A DNA stretch of 59,249 bases from Amycolatopsis deserti (GTDB taxonomy: Bacteria > Actinomycetota > Actinomycetes > Mycobacteriales > Pseudonocardiaceae), in assembly GCF_014653945.1 (NCBI RefSeq), contig NZ_BNAU01000014.1:1-59249 (forward strand). The letters are read 5' to 3'. The notes beneath the pieces are model-generated. The model was not told the origin of the DNA. It did no database searches and was given only the letters and a program-made list of their open reading frames with translations. Positions 1-7,519 of this stretch are shown piece after piece. Every line of letters begins with the position of its first letter. Position 1 is the first letter of the stretch. The position numbers and the translations under genes are program-made.

Positions 1-187
1 TGAGCGCCGGACCTCACGGGCCTGTCGGCGACGCCGGGTCCCAGCGTTCACGAGCCTGGGGGCGACGCCTGACCGCCGGACACCACACACCCCGTGAGCG
101 CCGGACCTCACGGGCCTGTCGGCGACGCCGGGTCCCAGCGTTCACGAGCCTGGGGCGACGCCTGACCGCCGGACACCACACACCCAG
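1..187. repeat. Two tandem copies of a ~94-bp GC-rich unit
   Basis: TGAGCGCCGGACCTCACGGG starts at 1 and again at 95, and the following ~90 bases match with a single-base length difference in a G run near 58-62. More degenerate pieces of the same unit continue to about 320 (for example a related start at 300). The array may extend left of the window. It is intergenic and has no coding constraint that I can see. Confidence 0.9.
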
Positions 188-374
188 GGGCGTCGCCTGA
201 GTACCGAACCATGCGCCCTGGGGCGAACCTGGGCGCCGGGCCTCACGGACCTGCGGCGCCGCCTGGCCACCGGACCGACGCCCGTGCGAGGGGCGAAGCC
301 TGAGCGCTGGACCTCACGCCCTCGTGGGGACAGACGTCGCGGGGCGACTACTACCCACGCGCAGGGCAAACGCG

Positions 375-406
375 ACAGTGCCCCGGGACCGAACTGTCCC
401 GGGGCA
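375..406. terminator. Perfect 13-bp hairpin, possible terminator
   Basis: AGTGCCCCGGGAC at 375-387 pairs perfectly with GTCCCGGGGCACT at 394-406 around a 6-base loop. No T run follows on either strand. It is 435 bp beyond the ispH stop, so assignment to that gene is uncertain. Confidence 0.45.
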
Positions 407-567
407 CTTGAAAGGCAAAGCTGCGGAAGCGGCTCAAGCAGGCAGCGCGCCTCGGCCGGAACAGATCACTCAGGCGCCGAACCGCGCACCGCGCTGGGCG
501 CCGTGTCGAGCGCGCAGTGGCGCGGCGGACGCGCGACTCGCTCGCTGGCGCTCGCGGGCGGTCAGCT

Positions 568-738
568 CCCTGCCGACAATCAGGCGCTGCGCATCCCTGC
601 CAACGATCAGACCCCGCGCATCCCGCCAACGATCAGCGGCTGCGCATCCCTCCGAACGATCAGACCCTGCGCACCCCTCCGAACGATCAGACCCCGCGCA
701 TCCCTGCCGACGATCAGGCGCTGCGCATCCCTCCGAAA
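568..738. repeat. 27-bp minisatellite, six copies
   Basis: The hexamer GATCAG (AATCAG in the first copy) recurs at 578, 605, 631, 658, 685 and 712, a spacing of 27, 26, 27, 27 and 27 bases. Between these anchors runs a shared core resembling GCGCATCCCTCCGAAC. The copies differ at several positions, so the array is old or diversifying. Because the period is divisible by three, most frames stay open and give false ORFs. Confidence 0.9.
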
Positions 739-840
739 CGCGCGCCTGGCGGAGGCCGACACGGCAGGACTGCTGAGGGCGGCGGCGATGGCCGGCGCGC
801 CCAGGTGCGGTCCACCGCCGAGGTCGCCGCGGACGCGAGG

Positions 841-1794
841 TCAGACGCTGCGCAGCTCGCGCGGGAGGGCGAACGCGATCTTCTCGTTGGCGGTCGTCAC
901 TTCCTGGACCTCGCCCCAGCCGCGGGTTTCCAGCCAGCTCAGCAGCTCCATCACCAGCACGTCCGGCACCGACGCGCCGCTCGTCACGCCGACCGTCGTC
1001 ACGCCCTTCAGCCACTCCTCGTCGACCTCGTGGGCGAAGTCGATCAGGTGCGCGTCCCGGGCGCCGGCCTGCTTGGCGACCTCCACCAGGCGCTGGGAGT
1101 TCGACGAGTTCTTCGACCCGACCACCAGCACCAGATCGCACTCCGGCGCCATCGCCTTCACCGCCGTCTGCCGGTTGGACGTCGCGTAGCAAATGTCGTC
1201 GCTGGGCGGGTCCGCCAGGTTCGGGAAGCGGTCCTTCAGCTGGTCGACGCGCTCCATCGTCTCGTCCACGCTCAGCGTGGTCTGCGACAGCCACACCACC
1301 TTCGACGGGTCCCGCACCTCGACCTTCGCCGCGTCCTCGGCCGTGTCCACCAGCTGGACGTGCGTCGGCGCCTCACCGGCGGTGCCCTCGACCTCCTCGT
1401 GCCCCTCGTGCCCGATCAGCAGGATGTCGTAGTCCTCACGCGCGAACCGGTTGACCTCCTTGTGCACCTTCGTCACCAGGGGGCACGTCGCGTCGATGGT
1501 GCGCAGGTTGCGCTCCTGCGCCTCCGCGCGCACGGCCGGGGACACACCGTGCGCCGAGAACACGACCAGCTCGCCCTCGGGCACCTCGGACGTTTCCTCG
1601 ACGAAGATGACCCCGCGCTCGCGCAGCGACTCGACCACGTGCCGGTTGTGCACGATCTCCTTGCGCACGTACACCGGCGGCCCGTACAGCTCCAGGGCCT
1701 TCTCCACGGCGACCACGGCGCGGTCGACGCCGGCGCAGTAGCCACGCGGCTTGGCCAGCAACACACGCTTGACGGGCTCGGAGACAGCAGTCAT
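841..1794 (-). CDS. ispH: 4-hydroxy-3-methylbut-2-enyl diphosphate reductase
   Basis: IspH (LytB) performs the last step of the MEP isoprenoid pathway, reducing HMBPP to IPP and DMAPP with a 4Fe-4S cluster. The three cluster cysteines are visible as C20 (GYCAGVDRA), C104 (DATCPLVTK) and C202 (DDICYATSNRQ), and the GHEGHEE block carries the catalytic Glu. I chose the ATG at 1794, giving 317 aa, because the 17 extra upstream residues are G/P-rich, unlike the family, and a TACCCT element lies 6 nt upstream of this ATG. The gene is divergent from the lipid-droplet protein gene, the same arrangement as lytB2 and its neighbour in mycobacteria. Confidence 0.97.
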   Translation of the reverse strand: MTAVSEPVKRVLLAKPRGYCAGVDRAVVAVEKALELYGPPVYVRKEIVHNRHVVESLRERGVIFVEETSEVPEGELVVFSAHGVSPAVRAEAQERNLRTIDATCPLVTKVHKEVNRFAREDYDILLIGHEGHEEVEGTAGEAPTHVQLVDTAEDAAKVEVRDPSKVVWLSQTTLSVDETMERVDQLKDRFPNLADPPSDDICYATSNRQTAVKAMAPECDLVLVVGSKNSSNSQRLVEVAKQAGARDAHLIDFAHEVDEEWLKGVTTVGVTSGASVPDVLVMELLSWLETRGWGEVQEVTTANEKIAFALPRELRSV

Positions 1795-1800
1795 ACGTCC

Positions 1801-1806
1801 AGGGTA
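1801..1806 (-). promoter_or_regulatory. TACCCT -10 element for leaderless ispH
   Basis: On the minus strand TACCCT (TANNNT type) ends 6 nt before the ispH ATG, so transcription would begin at or next to the A of the start codon. No Shine-Dalgarno sequence is seen. No clear -35 was found. Confidence 0.55.
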
Positions 1807-1929
1807 CGGGCCGCCCGGCACCCGGCCCCCGCCCCCACCGGGCACCGCTCACCCGATTTGTGTGCATCCCGTCACGTCGCCACGCCGCGCCGGTTGGGCT
1901 GAACCGTCAAGGTGCGGCACGCTGTACCC

Positions 1930-2553
1930 ATGAAGCCACTCCCGCTTCCCCTCCGCGTCGCGGCGGGCCTGGCCGTCACCGCCGCCGAACGCGCCCGCGA
2001 CCTGCCGAAAACCCTGCTCGGGTTGCCGGTCACGGTGATCTCCGGCGTGCTCCAGTTCTCCATGCGCATGCAGCAGCAGATCACCGAGCTGGCCATCCGC
2101 GGTGACGACGCCCTCGCCTCGCTCCGCCCCGTCGAAGACACCCCGAGCTGGGCCACCTTCGACGAGGACCTCCCCACCGACCAGACGGGCCAGGCCGACC
2201 AGGCCGACCAGCCCCGCACCGACCTCAACGGCCACCGCGCGGACGCGGTGCTCGCCGACGTCGGCGACAGCCCCTGGGAACAGGAGGAGCGCGCCCTGGG
2301 CGAGGAACACGCCGAGGGCGAGTTCGACAGCCCGGCCGGCACCGCCGAAGGCCCGCTCGGCCTGGCCAACTACGACGAGCTCACCCTGCCGCAGCTGCGC
2401 GCCCGCCTGCGCCGCTTCTCCCTCGAACAGCTCGAGGAGCTGCTGGAGTACGAGCGCGCCCACGCCAACCGGGCGCAGTTCGTCGGCATGCTGGCCCGCC
2501 GCATCACCAACGTGCAGCGCGCCAACGCCGCCGGGGACGCCGAGGCGGAGTGA
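1930..2553 (+). CDS. Lipid-droplet-associated protein (Rv1109c-like)
   Basis: 207 aa. The position between ispH and xseA and the overall look match mycobacterial Rv1109c, a family annotated as lipid-droplet-associated protein. Residues 1-55 are hydrophobic and amphipathic (repeated Ala/Leu/Val, then QFSMRMQQQITELAIRGDD). The middle (about 60-140) is acidic and probably disordered. The C-terminus has a compact helical motif, ELTLPQLRARLRRFSLEQLE followed by LLEYERAHANR, which is seen in other actinobacterial proteins. The start is the ATG at 1930; an in-frame GTG at 1912 is possible. The stop overlaps the xseA start by 4 bp (GTGA), so the two are probably translationally coupled. The molecular role is unproven. 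Confidence 0.75.
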   Translation: MKPLPLPLRVAAGLAVTAAERARDLPKTLLGLPVTVISGVLQFSMRMQQQITELAIRGDDALASLRPVEDTPSWATFDEDLPTDQTGQADQADQPRTDLNGHRADAVLADVGDSPWEQEERALGEEHAEGEFDSPAGTAEGPLGLANYDELTLPQLRARLRRFSLEQLEELLEYERAHANRAQFVGMLARRITNVQRANAAGDAEAE

Positions 2554-3788
2554 GCGCCGAACCCACCACCGCGGAGAACCCGTGGCCGGTGCGCACGGTC
2601 GCGCGCAAGATCGCCGAGTGGATCAACCGGCTCGGCTCGGTCTGGGTCGAGGGCCAGGTCACCCAGATCAACGCCCGCCCCGGCACGCAGACCGCGTTCC
2701 TCACGCTGCGCGACCCGGCCGCCGACGTGTCCATGACCGTCACCTGCCCGACCGGCCTGCTGCGCGGCATCGAACCGCCGCTGCGGGACGGCGCGAGCGT
2801 GGTCGTCTACGCCAAACCGACGTTCTACCTGGGCCGCGGCACCATCTCGCTGCGCGCCACCGAGATCCGCGCCGTCGGCATCGGTGAGCTGCTCGCCCGC
2901 ATCGAACGGCTGCGCCGCCTGCTCGCCGCCGAGGGCCTGTTCGCCAAGGAACGCAAGCGCCGCCTGCCGTTCCTGCCCAAGGGCATCGGCCTGATCACCG
3001 GCCGCGCGTCAGCCGCCGAACGGGACGTGCTGGTCAACGCGCACGCCCGCTGGCCCGCCGCGCCGTTCCAGGTGGTCAACACCGCGGTGCAGGGCGTGCA
3101 GGCGGTGCCGCAGATAGTCAAGGCGCTGCAGTTGCTCGACGCCGACCCGTCCGTGGAGGTCATCGTCATCGCCCGCGGCGGCGGCAGCGTCGAGGACCTG
3201 CTGCCGTTCTCCGACGAGACCCTGTGCCGCGCGGTCGCCGCCGCCCGGACCCCGGTGGTCAGCGCGATCGGCCACGAACCGGACACGCCGCTGCTCGATC
3301 ACGTCGCCGACGTGCGCTGCTCGACCCCGACCGACGCCGGCAAGCGCGTCGTGCCGGACGTCAAGGAGGAGACCGAGCGGGTCCGGCAGATGCGGGACCG
3401 GGCCCGCCGCGCGCTGCACGGCTGGGTGGACACCCAGTGCCGCCTGCTCGACCAGCTGCGCAGCCGCCCGGTGCTGGCCGACCCGCTGGGCCCGATCAAC
3501 CGCCGCGCCGACGAGATCGAGCTGCACCGGGAACGCGGCCGGCGCGCGGTGCTCAACCTGGTCTCGCACGAGCAGGCCGCCGTCGCGGGTGCGCGCGGCA
3601 AGCTGACCGCGCTCGGACCTGCGGCGACGCTGGAACGCGGGTACGCGGTCGTGCAATACCGCGACGACGCGGGCAACCTCCAGGTGCTCCGGCACATCTC
3701 TGAAGTAGCGGAGGGAACTCCGCTACGCGTGCGCATCGTCGACGGCGCGGTGCACGCGGTCGTGCGATCCACCGAACCAGGAGAGTAG
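2550..3788 (+). CDS. xseA: Exodeoxyribonuclease VII large subunit
   Basis: Catalytic subunit of exonuclease VII, which degrades single-stranded DNA in both directions together with XseB. 412 aa, close to the mycobacterial length. The N-terminal OB fold starts around GSVWVEGQVTQINARPG. The nuclease core shows TGRASAAERDVLVNAHARWP, IVIARGGGSVEDLLPFSDE and SAIGHEPDTPLLDHVADVR. A helical C-terminal region for XseB binding follows. The GTG start overlaps the upstream stop. An AGGAGA just before its own stop serves the next gene. Confidence 0.97.
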   Translation: MSAEPTTAENPWPVRTVARKIAEWINRLGSVWVEGQVTQINARPGTQTAFLTLRDPAADVSMTVTCPTGLLRGIEPPLRDGASVVVYAKPTFYLGRGTISLRATEIRAVGIGELLARIERLRRLLAAEGLFAKERKRRLPFLPKGIGLITGRASAAERDVLVNAHARWPAAPFQVVNTAVQGVQAVPQIVKALQLLDADPSVEVIVIARGGGSVEDLLPFSDETLCRAVAAARTPVVSAIGHEPDTPLLDHVADVRCSTPTDAGKRVVPDVKEETERVRQMRDRARRALHGWVDTQCRLLDQLRSRPVLADPLGPINRRADEIELHRERGRRAVLNLVSHEQAAVAGARGKLTALGPAATLERGYAVVQYRDDAGNLQVLRHISEVAEGTPLRVRIVDGAVHAVVRSTEPGE

Positions 3789-3791
3789 GAA

Positions 3792-4190
3792 GTGCTGCGT
3801 TCCGCTCGAGCGACGTTCCTCCCGCTCACCACCGACGCCGCGGCGCGAGCCGGCGCACAGACCGTCCTCGACCGGGCCGGCGCCGCCGAGGCCGCGGCCG
3901 GCGCCTGCTGGGCGTCGCTGCTGGCCGGGTGCGCCGTGCCCGGCCGCTGGGACCTGGACGCGCGCCTGCGTCAGCTGTCGGAAGCGACCTCGGCGTACGT
4001 GGGCGTGCGGTGGTGGTTCAACGAGGGCGCGCCGCACCGCAGGCGGGTCGCGCAGGCGCAGGGTTCCATCGAGCTGGCGATCACCGAGGGTGACGGCCAG
4101 GAGTTCGCCACCGCCTTCGCCGGTTACGACCACGCGATGGCGAGCGCGGTAGTGTGCGCTCGTCGACCCGCGAGGAGCACAACCCGGTGA
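3792..4190 (+). CDS. Unknown protein encoded between xseA and xseB
   Basis: 132 aa, not recognised. It starts with GTG 3 nt after the xseA stop, preceded by AGGAGA at a good spacing. Its TGA overlaps the xseB GTG by 4 bp, so it is placed as a full member of a coupled xseA-X-xseB operon. The sequence is Ala/Arg-rich and probably all-helical, with a conserved-looking core (YVGVRWWFNEGAPHRRRVAQ) and no signal peptide or membrane segment. Third positions are GC-rich like its neighbours. The C-terminal ~15 residues (from about SAVVCARRPARSTTR) are basic and may only be a read-through into the xseB ribosome site. Confidence 0.75.
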   Translation: MLRSARATFLPLTTDAAARAGAQTVLDRAGAAEAAAGACWASLLAGCAVPGRWDLDARLRQLSEATSAYVGVRWWFNEGAPHRRRVAQAQGSIELAITEGDGQEFATAFAGYDHAMASAVVCARRPARSTTR

Positions 4191-4402
4191 CCGAAGAACT
4201 CGGCTATGAACAGGCCCGCGACCAGCTCATCGAGGTCGTCCGCGAGCTGGAGGCGGGCGGCCTGTCGCTGGAGCAGTCGCTGGCGCTGTGGGAGAAGGGC
4301 GAGCACCTCGCCAAGCTCTGCGAACGTCACCTGGACGGGGCCCGCGAGCGCATCGAGGACGCGTTGAAGTCCGTCGAGGAGACCGACGGCGACGAAGGGT
4401 GA
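4187..4402 (+). CDS. xseB: Exodeoxyribonuclease VII small subunit
   Basis: 71 aa, the usual length for XseB, which assembles as several copies on each XseA subunit. The family core is present (YEQARDQLIEVVRELEAGG and SLALWEKGEHLAKLCERHL). The GTG at 4187 was chosen because it aligns with the family N-terminus and overlaps the preceding stop; the longer frame adds 11 unrelated residues. The gene is followed by an 85-bp gap containing the glpX ribosome site. Confidence 0.95.
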   Translation: MTEELGYEQARDQLIEVVRELEAGGLSLEQSLALWEKGEHLAKLCERHLDGARERIEDALKSVEETDGDEG

Positions 4403-4487
4403 CATTCGCCATCACGACGCTGCCCTGCGAGCGCGCGCGAGTCTGAGAGAATCGTTACCCGCGCCAGCACGACCCTGGAGGGCAGCA

Positions 4488-5558
4488 ATGACCAGCGGCA
4501 CCCCGTCCCCGAGCACGACCAGACGCAAAGAAGCGCCGGATCGCAACCTCGCGATGGAGCTGGTGCGCGTCACCGAGGCCGCCGCGATGGCGGCCGGCCG
4601 CTGGGTCGGCAAGGGCGACAAGAATTCCGGCGACGGTGCGGCCGTCGACGCGATGCGGCAGCTGATCTCGACCGTGTCGATGCGCGGTGTCGTCGTCATC
4701 GGCGAGGGCGAGAAGGACGAAGCCCCGATGCTCTACAACGGCGAAGAGGTGGGCAACGGGGACGGTCCGGCCTGCGACGTCGCCGTGGACCCGATCGACG
4801 GCACGACCCTGATGTCCAAGGGCATGCCGAACGCGCTGGCGGTCCTCGCGGTCGCCGAGCGCGGCGCGATGTTCGACCCGTCGGCGGTCTTCTACATGGA
4901 GAAGCTGGCCGTGGGCCCCGAGGCCGCGGGCGTGGTGGACCTGTCCGCGCCGGTCGCGGAGAACATCCGCCGGGTCGCGAAGGCCAAGCACACCGAGGTC
5001 TCGGACGTGACCGTGTGCATCCTGGACCGCCCGCGCCACGAGAAGCTGGTCAAGGAGGTCCGCGAGGCGGGCGCCCGGATCCGGTTCATCTCCGACGGTG
5101 ACGTGGCCGGCGCGATCGCCGCGGCCCGCCCGACCACCGGCGTCGACATGCTGCTCGGCATCGGCGGCACGCCGGAGGGCATCATCACCGCCTGCGCGAT
5201 GAAGTGCCTGGGCGGCGAGCTGCAGGGCCGGTTGTGGCCGAAGGACGACGCCGAGCGCGAGAAGGCCATCGGCGCCGGGCACGACCTCGACCGCGTGCTC
5301 ACCACCGACGACCTGGTGCGCGGCGACAACGTGTTCTTCTGCGCGACCGGCGTCACCGACGGTGACCTGCTGCGTGGCGTGCACTACCGCTCCGGCGGCG
5401 CGACGACCCAGTCGATCGTGATGCGCTCCAAGTCCGGCACGGTGCGGATGATCGACGGCTACCACCGCCTGACCAAACTCCGCGCGTACTCCTCCGTCGA
5501 CTTCGACGGGATCCTGACCGACGCCCCCGACGACGATGTGGTGCCACCGCTGCCGTGA
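4488..5558 (+). CDS. glpX: Class II fructose-1,6-bisphosphatase
   Basis: Hydrolyses fructose 1,6-bisphosphate to fructose 6-phosphate in gluconeogenesis; in actinobacteria the class II GlpX is usually the only enzyme for this step. 356 aa. Metal and substrate motifs include GEGEKDEAPMLYNGE and DVAVDPIDGTTLMSKGMPNA. The nucleotide-like fold ends in LRAYSSVDFDG. A strong GGAGGG lies 9 nt before the ATG. Its stop overlaps the next gene by 4 bp, an unexpected coupling to a secreted protease. Confidence 0.97.
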   Translation: MTSGTPSPSTTRRKEAPDRNLAMELVRVTEAAAMAAGRWVGKGDKNSGDGAAVDAMRQLISTVSMRGVVVIGEGEKDEAPMLYNGEEVGNGDGPACDVAVDPIDGTTLMSKGMPNALAVLAVAERGAMFDPSAVFYMEKLAVGPEAAGVVDLSAPVAENIRRVAKAKHTEVSDVTVCILDRPRHEKLVKEVREAGARIRFISDGDVAGAIAAARPTTGVDMLLGIGGTPEGIITACAMKCLGGELQGRLWPKDDAEREKAIGAGHDLDRVLTTDDLVRGDNVFFCATGVTDGDLLRGVHYRSGGATTQSIVMRSKSGTVRMIDGYHRLTKLRAYSSVDFDGILTDAPDDDVVPPLP

Positions 5559-6439
5559 AACGACTCCTGCTGATCGCCGCCGCCTGCCTGCTCGCCCTCG
5601 GCGGGCTCGCGGGCTCGGCGGCGGCCCGGCCGGACCTGGTCGGCGGCGTGTCCGCCGACCAGACCTACTCGTTCGTCGCGTCGCTGCAGACGACCGCGGG
5701 CCGGCACTTCTGCGGCGCGTCGCTGATCGCGCCGCAGTGGCTGCTGACCGCGGCGCACTGCGTCCAGGACCAGCCCGCCAACACCTTCACCGCCCGGATC
5801 GGCAGCAACGACCGCACCCAGGGCGGTGAGGTCGCGCGCCCGGACCGGGTGATCACCCACCCGAACTACAACCCGAACGGGCCGGGCGGCGACATCGCCC
5901 TCGTCCACCTCGCGAGCCCGGTGCAGGCCGCACCGGTCGGGCTCGGCACGTCCACCGCGGTCGGCACGTCGGTGCGGCTGCTGGGCTGGGGCCAGCTCTG
6001 CCCGACACCGGGTTGCGGCTCCTCGCCCGTCGACCTGCAGCAACTGGACACGACCCTGGTCGACGCCGTCCGCTGCGCGGCCATCGACCCGCTCACCGAG
6101 CTGTGCACCGACTCGCCCGGCGGCAAGGCGGGCGCCTGCTACGGCGATTCGGGCGGGCCGGAGCTGGTCCGCGCCGGTGACCGATGGTTGCTGCTGGGCC
6201 TGACCAGCCGCTCCGGCAACAACGATCCGGCGTGCACGACGGCGCCGTCGATCTACACCTCGGCACTGGCGTACACGCAGTGGATCACCGAGCAGACCGC
6301 GCCACCACCGCCGGCCACCCCGACACCCGCGCCGACACCCGCGCCGACGCCCACTCCGGCACCGGCACCCACACCGGCACCGGCACCCACACCGAGCCCC
6401 GCGCCGACGACGACCACGACCCCGCCGCCGCCAGCCTGA
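5555..6439 (+). CDS. Secreted S1-family serine protease with Pro/Thr tail
   Basis: 294 aa. A signal peptide (MKRLLLIAAACLLALGGLAG, cleavage near AAA-RP) precedes a chymotrypsin-like domain. The catalytic triad is H68 (LTAAHC), D113 (GGDIALVHL) and S199 (CYGDSGGP). The residue equivalent to chymotrypsin position 189 is Gly (G193), so classic trypsin specificity for Arg/Lys is unlikely. From about 250 the protein is a Pro-Thr-Ala tail (repeated PTPAPT) without an LPxTG anchor, probably a cell-wall-spanning linker. The GTG start lies inside the glpX stop (GTGA). The stop is one base from the stop of the convergent reductase gene. The target is unknown. Confidence 0.93.
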   Translation: MKRLLLIAAACLLALGGLAGSAAARPDLVGGVSADQTYSFVASLQTTAGRHFCGASLIAPQWLLTAAHCVQDQPANTFTARIGSNDRTQGGEVARPDRVITHPNYNPNGPGGDIALVHLASPVQAAPVGLGTSTAVGTSVRLLGWGQLCPTPGCGSSPVDLQQLDTTLVDAVRCAAIDPLTELCTDSPGGKAGACYGDSGGPELVRAGDRWLLLGLTSRSGNNDPACTTAPSIYTSALAYTQWITEQTAPPPPATPTPAPTPAPTPTPAPAPTPAPAPTPSPAPTTTTTPPPPA

Positions 6440-6440
6440 C

Positions 6441-7415
6441 TCACAGGTTGCTGGAGTGCCCGGGGAACAGGTGCGCCTCGGGGTCGAGCGTGACGGCGAT
6501 GTTGTTGATCGCGGTCGCGGCCTCGCCGAACCCGGTCGCGATGAGCTTCACCTTGCCCGGGTACGCGGCGACGTCCCCGGCCGCGAAGACCCGTTCCACC
6601 CCGGTCGCCATCGTCGAGTCGACCCGGATGGCGCGCTGGTGGATGTCCAGTCCCCAGTTCTCGATCGGCCCGAGGTCGGCGGTGAACCCGAGCGCGGCGA
6701 CCACCGCCTGGGCCGGCAGCGCGACCGGCTCCTCGTCCCTGACCCGCACCTCGACCTCGGCGAGCGCGCCGTCCGGCCCCTCCCGCAGGGCCGTGACCTC
6801 GGCGTCGGTGATGATCCGCACCCCCAGCTCGCGGGCCTGCGTGACGATCGACTCCGCGGCGCGGAACTTCGCCCGCCGGTGCACCAGCGTCACGCTGGCG
6901 GCCAGCGGCTGCAGCGCCAGCACCCAGTCGAACGCCGAGTCCCCGCCGCCGACGACCACGACGTCCTGGCCCGCGTGCGCGTCCAGCGACGGCACGAAGT
7001 GGACCATGCCGCGGCCGAGCCAGCCGTCCCCGGCGGGCAGCGGCCGCGGGGTGAACTCCCCGATCCCCGCGGTGATCAGCACCGCGCGGGCGTGCACGAT
7101 CTCGCCGCCGTCGAGCACCACGTCCAGCCCGTCGTCACCGCGGCGCAGCTCCTCGGCCTTGCGCCCGAGCAGGTAGGCCGGGTTCCACGGCGCGGCCTGC
7201 TCGACCAGCCCCTTGACCAGGTCCCGGCCGCGCACCGCGGGGAACCCGCCGACGTCGTAGATCAGCTTCTCCGGGTACATCGCGGTGACCTGACCGCCGG
7301 CTTCGGGCAGCGAGTCGACGACCGCCATCGACAGCCCGCGGAACCCGGCGTAGTACGCGGCGAACAGACCGGTCGGGCCGGCCCCCACGATCAGCACGTC
7401 CACTGACAGATCCAT
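6441..7415 (-). CDS. Ferredoxin-NADP+ reductase, thioredoxin-reductase type
   Basis: FAD enzyme passing electrons between NADPH and ferredoxin or flavodoxin. 324 aa, typical of the YumC-like type 2 FNRs. FAD-binding VGAGPTGLFAAYYAG is near the N-terminus, and a second nucleotide site, VVVGGGDSAFDW, is in the middle. The C-terminal FAAGDVAAYPGKVKLIATGF is characteristic. There is no redox CxxC, which separates it from true thioredoxin reductases. The ATG at 7415 has a GGGCGG site upstream. It is divergent from fumC across 104 bp. Confidence 0.92.
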   Translation of the reverse strand: MDLSVDVLIVGAGPTGLFAAYYAGFRGLSMAVVDSLPEAGGQVTAMYPEKLIYDVGGFPAVRGRDLVKGLVEQAAPWNPAYLLGRKAEELRRGDDGLDVVLDGGEIVHARAVLITAGIGEFTPRPLPAGDGWLGRGMVHFVPSLDAHAGQDVVVVGGGDSAFDWVLALQPLAASVTLVHRRAKFRAAESIVTQARELGVRIITDAEVTALREGPDGALAEVEVRVRDEEPVALPAQAVVAALGFTADLGPIENWGLDIHQRAIRVDSTMATGVERVFAAGDVAAYPGKVKLIATGFGEAATAINNIAVTLDPEAHLFPGHSSNL

Positions 7416-7519
7416 GGATCGACCGCCCTTTCGCCGTGATCCACCTCACCTTCGATCTAACCATTCCGGGTGCGCAAACACACGGAGCGAGCGCCCGGCG
7501 GAAGGGCCAGACTCGGGTT

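Larger units (their letters stand above)
1..840. other. Gene-free region downstream of ispH
   Basis: No convincing gene was found on either strand. Several overlapping open frames exist but they are low-complexity and have no recognisable domain. The stretch contains two unrelated tandem repeat families, near 1-187 and 568-738, and one perfect hairpin at 375-406. It lies 3' of ispH, which is read leftwards. The window starts inside the first repeat family, so its true extent is unknown. Confidence 0.7.

Noticed and set aside
1..740. CRISPR array (regular repeats at the left end).
   Set aside because: The 27-bp and 94-bp repeats are contiguous, with no unique spacers and no cas genes nearby.
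284..1902. Several plus-strand open frames across 284-1902.
   Set aside because: They are repeat translations or antisense to ispH and have no domain resemblance.
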